A stretch of DNA of 64,000 nucleotides from Acorus gramineus (taxonomy: Eukaryota; Streptophyta; Magnoliopsida; Acorales; Acoraceae). The notes under the pieces were generated by a model that ran no database searches, was not told the origin of the DNA, and saw nothing but the letters and a program-made list of their open reading frames with translations. Both the position numbers and the translations under genes were made by a program. Shown here piece by piece: positions 22,323 to 33,509 of the stretch. Positions within the stretch are counted from its first letter, which is position 1. Each line of letters opens with the position of its first letter. The stretch covers positions 18,641,116-18,705,115 of the forward strand of contig CM060856.1 of assembly GCA_030737835.1 (NCBI GenBank). Reading direction: 5' to 3'.

Positions 22323-22949
22323 GCTTGAGTGTAGAAAAGTTGGATACCTTTACTTTCGGGTTACCTCCCTTTTTATAGGGGCACTTGGCCTAGATTGTTG
22401 CTGCTACTACTTCTCTGGCTGTTATAAATGGTTTTTATATTAAACACTTAGTGGACGATTTTTGTGGAAACCACCACGTGTTAATGTATCACGTTGTGTC
22501 ACTAATTACCCACGTTATATAAGTAGTGAGCCTTAATTGTCCTCTTGACAGTTACAGACGTTATGGACATCTAACCATTTCATTAGTCCTCCTCGTGGTC
22601 TTTGGCCTGGTCGTTCACATGTTGTTTTCGTTTGTGTATCTGCGAGATGAAAGATCGTCCGACCAGACCTTTAGTCTGGTCATGTCTTATTTATTCATTT
22701 GTGAGGTGTAAGGTCGTCCGATCAAATCTCTAATTTGATCGTGCCTTATCTACCCGGGGTGACATTCGCCCACGAGGTGCAAGACCATCCGACTAGACCA
22801 TTAATCTAATCGTGTCGCACCTATTCGGGAGTGTCCTTATGATATCTTGAATTTGGATCCAGGTTTTTGGACTTCAGAGGTGACGGCCCATATCCATCTT
22901 GGCTTGACACGCGTCGTTATTTAACATGGTGCAGATTTTTACCTCCACA

Positions 22950-23275
22950 AGTGGAATAAATGATTTTGTGTTTGGTTGTGTTTTGAATTATTCTCATTGG
23001 GAAACGCAATAATAAAGTTTTTGTTCTTTGGATAAAATGTAAATAAAGTGTGGATAAGGATTTACAAAAAAGAAAAAATGATGATAGTTGATTTATAAGA
23101 GGTAATGACAATTGATTTGACAGTGGGTCCACATATCTTTGGGTGGAATAACCTGAAATAACTTTAATTTCAAGGGTTGGCTATAATCCATATACCATTT
23201 TATACTAATTTATTCTGGCATAGATTATCCCAAGGTATATATTGCATCCAAACACCAAAAAGTCTCTATTATGCT
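22950..23275. mobile_element. PIF-type MITE, right piece
   Basis: It continues the MITE begun at 12003. Segments such as TGTTTGGTTGTGTTTTGAAT and TTGGGAAACGCAATAA match the inverted sequence near 44690-44740 at the right end of the PIF element. The right border is near TGCATCCAAACACC. Confidence 0.45.
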
Positions 23276-23327
23276 TTATTCCAAGTTATTTAATGGCTTA
23301 TTTACTATCTCCGGTTGTAGAGTCTAA

Positions 23328-24178
23328 CCCTCCATTTGCCAACTGACATAAACAGTGAATAAGGGAGAGTAGCAGCAGAATAACACTTATTCGCTGTTTG
23401 TTTGGCGCAGATAAACTCCAATAGCTATGCCAGGATAAGCTAGGATAAGGCCTGATAACAATTCTAATAAAAAGTGAGAATAGCTTATCAGAGCTTATCT
23501 ATTCCTTGGAATAACAATACCCCTCACCATCATTACTAAAAATTTCTCTCACTTATTTTAACAAATCCCAATGATACACCCATATTTATTAATGACCATC
23601 TGATCAGTGGACCAATCCAGCCAGAATCCATCAGAATTGTCCAAAATACCAAATAAAAGCGAGTTAATCATGACCATCTAAAATCCCCATTGAAAATTAT
23701 CATCTGCTTCCACGTGTACAACCAAAGTCCCATCCAATTAAACACCCACCCATTTATTTGGTTTTCTTCCCCCATCGACTTCTTCTCCCCCACTTCGTCT
23801 CCTCCGAAAAAACCAAAACCCTAGGAACAACTGTGATTCTCTTCACCATGTTCGTCCCGTGAATGCAGGTGTCTGGTTCTATGACAATTATACATGTGAT
23901 GAAGTTGGATTGCGCGACGGTTGGAAAAGGCGGCGAAGCATTCAGACGACTGCATCCACCTCATCGCAGAACCAATCCGAGGTAAATAATTCTGCTGCGA
24001 CACCATCCGATGGTTTGTGGTATGATCTTATGCTAAACTTGCTATTCAATTTGAGACCCTCATGTTATTTTGGAGATTCATATGGTTAATGAGTTTTTTT
24101 TTTTGTATTGTTTATATTGGGGTACTTGATCTATGCATTTCCCCTTGTTTCAATGATGGGTCTATTTATTTTGGGTCT
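23328..24178 (+). other. PIF left flank, no certain gene
   Basis: The first 450 bp are AT-rich. From about 23770 the DNA looks like a transcribed leader: a pyrimidine-rich stretch, then a 76-codon frame from the ATG at 23859 ending at 24089. A GTAAATAAT donor-like site lies near 23981. I do not recognise the product. It could be a 5' exon of the SANT-like gene or no gene at all. Confidence 0.25.
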
Positions 24179-24186
24179 ATTTGTGT

Positions 24187-25284
24187 CAGGGGTGCAACTT
24201 GGGCGAATTGAACCTGACCCAACCCGACTCGTGGGTGGGCCGGTTAGAGTTTTTCCCTGACGGGTTTAACCCGACCCGAACCCGAGATAACCCGAACCCA
24301 ATTCAGGTCGGGTTCGGGTTAGTGTCTCGGGTTGGTTGGGTTCAACCCGAACTCGAAGAGTACCCTTTGCATTCAAAACACCCTACCTCATCTACACTGT
24401 CCAGTTTTACAAAATAAAATCCTCACCGTCCATTGTAGCCGAGTAACCTAGATTTCTCTTTTCCTCCACTCCTCTCCTTCGTTGTCGACTGCCGACTTGC
24501 CATTACAACTCACAAAAAACACTTCTTGTTCACAAAACAGAGAGTGAGAGAACCCCAAAAAAATAAGAAAAAAACCTCTCCTGGTTTCCTTCATTTTCTC
24601 TTATAGCACCGAGGACCTCGTGGAGGACTTCGTTGGGGTAGGCGGATTGGCTTCTGAGGAGGCCGATGAAGGTGGAGTGGAGGTGGTGACGACGATGCCG
24701 ATGGAGGTGGTGGCGAAGACGAAGTATATCAGGGAGGGTGTTTCAGAGGACGTGAATGGCATGGCGGAGGAGAACCGGTGTCGGTGGAGCCAGTGATGAA
24801 GACGGAATGGCTGCGCACAACAGCATTGAAGACCAGCGATTGCTGCTCGGTGAGGTCCGAGGACTATTGATGGCGGAGGTGAGCGTTGCTTTGGTTGGCG
24901 GAGATGAATCATCTCATAAGCATTGGTTGTGCTTGTTATTAGGGAAACCCTCAAGAAATTTGGGCGTGGATCGGGCCTGTGATGGATCGTGCGAGTGGGC
25001 TGTTAATGGGCTCCTTGTGTGTGGTTTTTGTTAAATAAAATAAAATTTTATAAATTTTTTAATGCATTGTTGTTTGTATTAACCCGAGCCCGCTCAGCCC
25101 AACCTGATCCCGGGCATAACCCGAACCCGACACGAACCCGCAGATTCAAGGTCGGGTTGGGTTCGGGTTGGCTATTTCGGGTTTGGCTTGGGTTCGCGCT
25201 CGAGTTTGGGTTGGGCATTTTAACTTGTGTGTTGGGTTTGGACAACCCTCTAACCCGACCCAACCCGTCCGAGTTGCACCCCTA
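24187..25284. mobile_element. Non-autonomous hAT element, 1098 bp, with coding-like interior
   Basis: The exact 8-bp direct repeat ATTTGTGT flanks it (24179-24186 and 25285-25292). The ends are (C/T)AGGGGTGCAACT in inverted orientation. The subterminal CAACCCGA/TCGGGTT motifs are shared with the 428-bp element at 9377. The middle (about 24420-25020) is GC-richer and free of those motifs. It contains a short frame starting at the ATG at 24756 (92 codons, ending at 25034) and another on the minus strand (24601-24954). I cannot tell which, if either, is real. It may be a captured host fragment. No transposase is present. Confidence 0.85.
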
Positions 25285-25292
25285 ATTTGTGT

Positions 25293-26010
25293 TGTTAAAG
25301 TCTAGATGATTTGGGTTCTGGTTAGGGTTTTGTAGATTTGATTATGGTTTCCATATATTGGTTGTTGGTTGATTCTTTGAACATTTTTTAATGTATTTCT
25401 ACCTACCAGTGTTTATAGTATTCATTAGTAGAGAAGCCCATGGCCAACATCCATTTAAATTCTATTAAAAGGATTTTTGGTGATGCAAAAGATCTATCAC
25501 CACATTCAGCTGAAACCCAGTCATTCAAAGAAAAAAAATAGAATCATATAATAAATGATTTCTGTGGGTAGATCTAAAAATGGTGAGAACCTAAGAATTT
25601 TCTATGTTCGAATAATGTATTTATATGAAAATTGACTGGGTTAAATTGATATTTTTATCATGTTCCATTGTGTGATATTGCTATGTAATATTTGATTCAG
25701 AGGAGTAGTTCATAGGAATGTTCTTCATGGGCTTACTGTAAGTGAATGACATGGTATATATGATATGTTACTGTATTTCATATAGCATAATGATATGTGG
25801 GAGCATACTTTTAAATATGATTTGGATTCTAAACTGGTTAATCATTATTCAATATATGTAGTTAAATTAATAGGTTATCAATGAACATTGGGTAGGTGTG
25901 TTATTTCCTCTCTTTCTTGTTACATTACAGTCAATTTCTTCTCCAATTCATTGTCCATATTTCATCCCTTACAATGTTGCTTGTATATAACCAACCCCTA
26001 GTAAGCATCT
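25293..26010 (+). other. PIF internal non-coding sequence
   Basis: AT-rich, with phrases that recur at 27400-27800 (such as TGAATGACATGGTATATATGAT and ATTGGGTAGGTGTGTTA). It may be an intron or leader of the SANT-like gene. No coding frame is supported. Confidence 0.4.
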
Positions 26011-26019
26011 AATCATATT

Positions 26020-27180
26020 GAGCCGGTCTAATCCCACCAAACCAATTACTCTCCCCCCAACCCAATCAAAAGTTAAAACATTTTATTTTAGACACTCATC
26101 ACACCAACCTCACTTGACACAAACTTTGTCATACTGGGACGTCTAATGTGACCCAAGGTGTGTCACCCAAAAATTTTCAACTACAATATTTTAAAAGTTG
26201 CGCGACACACCTTGAGTCACCATAAGTTGTTCGATTTGACATACTCGAGTCAAACTAAGATGTTTACTATGACTTAAGGTGTGTCACATAGAATTTTTCA
26301 ATTACGATATTTTAGAAGTAATGTGACACACCTTGAGTCACTATAAGTTATTTGATTTGACATACTCCGAGTCAAACTAGAATGTCCACTATGACCCAAT
26401 GTGTGTCGCCAAATACTATCCAATTAACAATAAGTTAATTTTTTTATCTATCATAAATATCATAAATACACAACAAATAAAATATCATAAATAAACAACA
26501 TTCGTATACATGGTCATATAAGTTAATTCAACATTCACATATCCAACCTGCACATTCACAAATCCAATACATTATTTTTTTCACAAATGAAAACCTACTA
26601 TTAACATAACAGTCTTCCCTGTTGAAAATGTATACATCCAAATTCAATTAATTAACACATCCACGTTAATACATTTTTTTACTTAATACATTGTTCAAAA
26701 GCCAAAATAATATGGATGTATTCGTTGGTTGAATTTGGATGTGTGAATGTTGAACAAGGAAGACTGTTATGTCAATAGTATGTGCATAATATGTACGTGA
26801 ATTAACTTATGTGATTATGTACGTGAATTTTGTTTATTTATGATATTATTTGTTATGTATTTATGATATTTATGATAGATAAAAAAATTAAATTATTGTT
26901 AATTGAATAGTGTTGGACGACATACCTTGGGTCATAGTAGACACTATGGTTTGACTCAGAGTATGTCGAACTGTACAACTTACTTTGACCCAAGGTGTGT
27001 CGCGTTAAAATATTACAATTGAAAATTTTTGGGTGACACACTTTGTGTCATATTAGACACCCCAGTATGACTGGGTTTGTGTCAACTGAAATTGGTGGGA
27101 TGAATGTCTAATACAAGATGTTTTAAATTTTTATTAGGTTGGGGGGGAGAGCATTTAGGTTGGTGGTGATAGACGGGCTC
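26020..27180. mobile_element. Foldback MULE-type element with very long inverted repeats
   Basis: The two halves are near-mirror images over about 500 bp, with a short centre near 26680. The ends read GAGCC(G/C)GTCTA in inverted orientation. Nine-base flanks AATCATATT (26011-26019) and AATTATATT (27181-27189) agree at eight of nine positions, the duplication size of Mutator-like elements. The left arm carries two tandem units of about 123 bp (26147-26392) built on short palindromes such as GTGACCCAAGGTGTGTCAC. The right arm carries fewer. There is no coding capacity. Confidence 0.75.
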
Positions 27181-27289
27181 AATTATATTTTGATGCCTTT
27201 ATCTCTTGTTGTATATGTCAACAATAGAGTAGTTGAATAACCAATAAAAACATATATGTATTTGTTCTCCTTTGTGACTATTATAATTA

Positions 27290-28730
27290 TTCGTTTAATT
27301 TTAAGTGTGACTCCTAAGTATATGTTTGTTGAAGGATACATTTCCCTTTGCATCTCTTGGACCCATCTATTATATAAGGGTGAGAACCAAAGGATCTGAA
27401 TAATATATTTATATGAAAATTGATAAAGAACAAATGGATATTTTCATCATGGTGCATTGTGTGGTTTTTCTATGTAATAATTGCTATGAATGAGTAGTTC
27501 ATATTGGTCAAGTATTATTGGGCTTCTCTGCTACTGAATGACATGGTTAATATGATATATTAGCCACTCTTTAATATGTGAATGATATGTTAATATCTAA
27601 ACTGTGGTGGTATCACAGGGTTTTCAATGAACATTGATTAGGTGTGTTATGGATTTCTCTGTTTTTTTCTAGCATTACATTGATTTACTTCTCCCCAATT
27701 TATTGGGGAGGATGATTTGAGCCCTGACAATACTGCTTGTATATAACCTACCCCCACAGAAATGTAAGCATATTTTGAACAATATAATATTTTTTAAGCT
27801 AGTCAACAAGTGAATTGAATGACCAATAAAAACATATATGTATGTGTTCATCTTTGTGACTGTTATTAACATTCATATATTTTTAGACATGGCTCCTAAG
27901 TATTTGTTTTTTTACTTTAGATTTCCTAGATTTCTTTTTGCATCTCTTGGACCTTATTATTCCCAAATGAATGAATGTCCTTTACATGTTTTAGTCAATT
28001 GGTATCCCATCCCAGTGTACAAACTACCCCCAACTAAATGCAAGCATATATTGATGTTTAGACATAAGATGCATATGTTTCTCCGCACATGTGAGGTCAA
28101 TGATAAAGTATAAGGCATATTATAAATTTATGTTCTTCTTTATGAGTGATATACCGATTCATATATTTGTAGACATGGATTTTATGTCTTGTTTCTTGCT
28201 TTAGATTTTCTTTTCCATCTATTGGACCTTATTATAACATGATGAATGAATGATTGTCATCTTCAAGACCCATTGGTGTATCCCATGCTTGTGTATAACT
28301 AAACCTCACTTATCACCTATAATATATTGATGTTTACACTAAAGTTGTTATCTGAATTCACAAATGTAAGGTATAAACTAATAAATATTCATGTGTGTAT
28401 TCATGTTTATGAGTGTTCTGAGCATTCATATATTTTTGGAGTGGCCCCTAAGTCAACTCCTTTGCTTTAGATTACTTATTGCATCTGTTGGACCTTCTTA
28501 TTGACAAATAAATCAATTTTCTTGATCTTGTAAACCCATAGGTGTGTGATCATGCTTGTGTATAACCAACCCTCACTTATCACCTCTAATATATTGATGT
28601 TTACACTAAGGTAGTATATTTTAATCCACACATGTGAGGTCAATGATGGATTAATATATGTATGTGTCCAACATTCATAGTGTTATTTGTATTCATATAT
28701 TTTTAGAGTGACCTCTAAGTCAAAGCATAG
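27290..28730 (+). repeat. Diverged tandem array, unit about 275 bp
   Basis: The landmark CATTCATATATTTTTAGA followed by a CCTAAGT motif recurs near 27870, 28152, 28425 and 28693 (spacings of about 282, 273 and 268), with an older copy near 27290. Between landmarks the same order of phrases returns: a TTGCATCT.TTGGACCTTATTA stretch, an AATGAATGA stretch, a CCCAT..GTGTAT stretch, then ATATATTGATGTTTA and CACATGTGAGGTCAATGAT. It lies upstream of the SANT-like gene inside the PIF element. Confidence 0.7.
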
Positions 28731-28931
28731 AATTACATCGGAATGTTCAGTGTGTCTTACTGTATTGTATTCTCTCCCATGTCCTTATATCACTCGTTAA
28801 TTTATTGATAGATTTATATGCTAAATAGAGTATAAACTTTTAACATTGGGTAGGTGTATCTTTCTGATCATCCATGTTCTTTGACATTTTGTTGGTGTCT
28901 TAATCCATTCCCTGGTGTCCAATGTGTCTAG

Positions 28932-30087
28932 ATGTCAAAGATGAGCCAGCCTCCCCTACGCATGGCATCCAATAAGAATCGGATTGGAAACTGGACCAAC
29001 CCGATGGATGCTTGTTTGGTGGGGTTGCTTGTAGATCAATTTCAACAGGGTAATTGCGTGAAGGGAGTCTTCCAAAAACTTCCAAAACAGTTCTTGGAAG
29101 ACTATCACCGCAACCTTGAACTATCGCATGGCTATAACTTTGGAAATGAGTCATTGCAAGAATCGTTGGAAAGTGTTGAAGCAAACCTATTACCTATACC
29201 AAGAACTTAGCAACAAAACATGATGGAGTTGGGATGATGCAAGGAAAATGGCTGTACCAGGAGATGCACAAGACTGGGATAGGGTCATATCGGTATGTAC
29301 AATTGAGGATAGTTTAGTTTTGTCATAGTCTCCTCCAATGTTCGATGTTAAATTAAAGTCGTTGTCTGCTTATTTTGTGCAGAACAATACCAAGTTTGGG
29401 TTATACCGAGACAAACCATTTATATGATTCAAGGAATTCTCCATGATATGTGGGAACTCCACATCCAAGGGATTCCATGCCCATGCCTCCCTTATCAGTG
29501 AGGATGAGGATGACAATGACACTGAAGGAGACTCAATGGAGGCCAACAAAAATAGGTTCGATTCACTACATATAGGGAGACCATCAGTGGAGGATTACTT
29601 CACTCGAGGGAATACATATGAGAACAAGTGGGGGACCACCACACCGATTGAGATACCTGATGAAGGTGAACCAACCTCTAGGAGAAAGGGTAAACGTTCC
29701 ATAGCGTCCACTGCTTCTGACATGGAAGAGGATGATTTGAAAATTCCAGAAAAATGATCATCTGGGTTTGGTAAGAGGATGAAGAACTCAATTGCTACTG
29801 AAGGATACATGGCTGAGTTCATTGAAATTGGGAGGCGAAGGGTGGATGTGGCAAAAGAATACTTGGAAAAGGATTATGAGGGGAAGTACACTTTGGAGCA
29901 GGCAATCAAGTGTCTTTCAATGTTTAGGCAACTCAGTTCGGCTAGTAAGTTGGATGTAGCAGAGGCTCTGAAGGATGAGGCGAACCGCACTATTTTCATG
30001 ACATTCCCGGATGACTTGAAGATAGACTGGATTGAGAGACAGGGGATGAACTATCAACCACCTCCCTACGTTCCACTTGCACCATAG
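28932..30087 (+). pseudogene. PIF-associated MYB/SANT-like DNA-binding protein, decayed
   Basis: This is the second gene of PIF/Harbinger elements, whose product helps bring transposase to DNA and to the nucleus. Exon 1 starts at ATG 28932 (28962 is an alternative) and encodes a Myb/SANT-like domain (NWTNPMDACLVGLLVDQFQQG, then FGNESL). A small intron fits 29293-29382 (GTATGT...TTGTGCAG). Exon 2 encodes an acidic linker, then a C-terminal helix-rich part (EYLEKDYEGKYTLEQAIKCL) ending at 30087. One frameshift lies near 29155-29165, and in-frame TGA codons lie at 29221-29223, 29425-29427 and 29755-29757. The copy is therefore inactive. It shares strand with the transposase at 41405. Confidence 0.8.
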
Positions 30088-30431
30088 GAAGGACCAAGCA
30101 GTTGCCTTTATGTTTTTCCTAACGTAGTCTTATTTTTTGAGCCACCTACTGTAGAAATGCTAGTAACATATTATTAATATGGATATGTAACCAAAGAAGG
30201 CATTCTCATCTTTTGATGCAAAAACTAGAATGATGTGTAATTAGGGTTATTTCTGGAAACACTCATACTTTTGTAAGTATTTGTAGCACATGGATGCTAT
30301 ATGATAATCCACATGTATATATTGGTGATGGTGATGTTATGTCTGAATGCTTGAAACCTTCATGTGATATGAACTCATGCATTATCCGTCGAATGGAAAT
30401 TCACAATCCATTTGTATCCCTCTTCCATTAT
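30088..30431 (+). other. Spacer between the two PIF genes
   Basis: AT-rich 3' untranslated and intergenic sequence. It resumes at 41376 after the chromovirus E2. Confidence 0.5.
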
Positions 30432-30436
30432 GTATG

Positions 30437-33400
30437 TGTCACGCCCCAGGGCGGCCGTCCCCGTGACGCGGCAAGTGTATATATGATATCAGTAAACAGG
30501 AATCAATAACATACTCACACAACAACTAAAATGACAACACAGATAGAAACAGGGCTGACATAATATATACACCAAATGCGGAAGCTAAAAGACTGAATCT
30601 GTAATCAAAACATACTACAGACTCGATACATAATCATAAGTCCTGTGAGAGCCAACATGTCCATATATACACAAATACAACCCATACAAAATCCAAACTA
30701 GGTGCCCAAGCACAGAAATATATACATACAACAAGAGAAGGGTGCTGATGGCCTCAAAACTCGTGGGACGTGGCGCTACTCCTCTACTGGTGTAGTCGCT
30801 CGGGAAGCTCCTCCCTCAGAGATCACTGAAAAAGATAATATGCGAGGGGTGAGCCACACGCTCAGTGAATAGCACAACCCATGCAAACAGTTCATATTAA
30901 CCACATTTAAATCAAGCCAATAGCCCAAAGCGGCATAAACATCACAAATCCGGGGTTCGTTACATCGCCGAACCCCATACCCTTACCCTCACCCTCACCC
31001 TCAATAGGTGACCAAGGATGTTGGGACTTAGTGGGCTGATAATCATCCATACATAATCCTGTGGGTCGTCGCATCGCCGGCCCACCATACCCTCACCCTC
31101 ACCTCTCAACAGGTGACCTAGGCTCTTGGGACTGACTAGGTTGTTGGTCACCCTTGGTCCACCGATAGTCTCTCCCCACTCCGTAGGTCGTTTGGCCACT
31201 TCCACGTTCGGCGCAGTCCTTCTACCAAATCAGGAGGCGCCTACTGATGGAAGCCCCTGCACGGGACAACCTTTCTAACGCCGGGGTAGTCTCTACACAG
31301 ATCCAACGGAGGGAACAGAACAGCCTGTCCATCGCATATGATCCACTCGGATCCGCTGACAGCACATCTCTACAACTCTAATGTCTTGAATTCCTCAGAA
31401 TTCCACCAGCGCGCATAACCAGGATGCGGGGAAATAAATAAGACACAAAAAGGGGAAAAGAGACCTTGGGAGGGTAACCTGAGGTCCCGATGTAGGACAT
31501 CCGACAACCAAATGAGGAACACGGAGTACCCTAACCCGGGTCTCAATGTTAACCTCGCAAGGCCCCCTTATATTCCCTAAACATGCTATCAGTATTAAAG
31601 CTTGCATTTAATTAAATAAATCAAACTAATAGGACGCATGCACAGGTCGGGCTTTCCTAGCATGATAATGGGGTCACATGATACACGGCTCATGCACAAA
31701 TCCTAAGGGTGCAAGTCCCTAACATACAAGTCTAGGGGTGGCATACATTCTACATACACACATCATGCTTACATGGATTTCAAAACAACAGTTAATACTA
31801 ACTATGTGCCCCAAGGGAGGACGGTACACGCTCCAAGGCATGTAGCGCCTCTCAAACTGGGTTGGGTTGTCCCACTCACCGAAAATAGGTCGACGCGCGA
31901 CCGTCCGTCGAGATCTGCAAGACAGGATATTAACTGGGTAAGTACAATCCACAAATACCCCCAAAATATACAACATACACAATTAAATACCCAAAATCCT
32001 GAATCAAACACCTGCACGGCCGGCAACCACCTGCACGGCCACCCGACCGCCCGGGGGCACCGCCGCGCCTCGGCCCACGCACCCCGCGCCCCGCCGGGCC
32101 CCTGCCCGCCGCCTGGACACACCGCCGCACCACCCGGGGCACCGCGCGTCCACTGCGCCCAGCCGCAGCAGCCCGCGCGCGCCCCGAACGACTCGCGCCG
32201 CCCCGCGAGCACCCCACACGCCCCCGCGCGCACCTCCGCCACCTCGCCGCGCCCCGCGCGCACCACAGCCGCCTCGCTGCGCCCCGCGCGCACCACCACT
32301 GCACGCCGCGCCCCCGCGCGCACCCTGCACAACCTTCCGCACGCGCACTGCCCTCGGCCATCACCCCCTCCCCAGCACCCGCACGCCCAGCACCGCCGAC
32401 CCGCGTGCATCGCCGCTCGCACCTCTCCCCGCACCAGCCGCTCGACCAGCCCCTCCCGGGTGCACCAGCGCGCAGCACACCCAGCGTCCGCACGCCCAGC
32501 ACACCCGCGCGCAGCTGCTCGACCCGCTCCTCGCACTAGACCGGCGCGACCAGCCCGACCAGCACGCACGCCCTGCACTCCCGCGCACAGCACGCCCTGC
32601 ACGCGCGCCCGGCTGGCCACCAGCTCCCCCGAGCGCACGCCCGCGCGCACGCACGCGCGCACGCCCCCGCACGTCCAGCCCGCGCGCTGCCTGAGCCGCT
32701 GCCGCTGCTGCCTGATGCCCGGAACCGAGCCCCACTGCCCGAGTACCTCCACCACCACCCAATGGCCTCCGACGGCCTCCGACCGCCCCCAACCACCTCC
32801 GACGACCCCCCACTGCCGCCGACCACCTCCCAAACCCAAAAACCCCCTCCTATCAAGCTTCTAAGCAAGAAAAAAGAGGGAAAGAAGCTTACCAAGGGGG
32901 AGGAAGAGGTGATCGGGTGCTCTCCGCGCACCGAAACCTTTCTCAAAGGTCCTCCTACGCCCCGATCTATCACGGCCTTCGAAACGGCCCAAAACAGAGG
33001 AGAAAGGGGGGAGGATGGGGAGGCTAGGATCGCCGAAAAAGGGATTTGAAGGCACTGGGGTGTAGATCGGGACCCGATCTACACTTCTTAGGTTTTAGGT
33101 TTTTGGTTTTGAGGGGTCTAAGGGCCTCAAAAGGAAGAAAAAGAGAGAGGGAAGAGAGAGGGAAGGTTGGTAGGGATGATGAATAGTGATTTCAAAAATT
33201 AGATCTCACATATATATAGTGTGCGACTTAAAAACCCAGATACGCCCCGGAACTGTGAAATTTCGGAAACGTTGCCGGAATTCAATGAAATTTTCATGAG
33301 TGGCTTAAAATGGCACCAGGACACATAATATGCAGTTAGATTTTCAATCGGAGTCCTCTAACTCAGGACGATAGCTAACAGTCCAAAATTTTGCGGTTCC

Positions 33401-33461
33401 GATCAAAAAATGCAAAAATTTCAAAAACTGCTAAAATGCTCCAATGGACACATATATAACA
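30437..33461 (-). repeat. E2 3' LTR
   Basis: It begins TGTCACGCCCC on the plus strand and ends ATATATAACA. It holds the GC-rich block at about 32010-32760 and the (TCACCC)n minisatellite near 30975-31110. Confidence 0.92.
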
Positions 33462-33509
33462 TTCTCCCCCCCTTAGGAAATTTTGTCCTCAAAATAAATA
33501 CAAGAACAT

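Larger units (their letters stand above)
12076..22949 (-). mobile_element. Tat-type Ty3/gypsy solo LTR, interrupted by a chromovirus
   Basis: The LTR occupies 12076-12269 and 22323-22949 (about 816 bp net). It belongs to the same family as the 5' LTR at 47406-48047, in the opposite orientation. The start TGTGGAGGTAAAAATC and the A-rich CCTC(CT)CA-type end match. No internal region adjoins it, so it is a solo LTR. The 5-bp flanks (AGTAA and AGTGG) agree only in part. A full-length chromovirus sits inside it. Confidence 0.7.
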
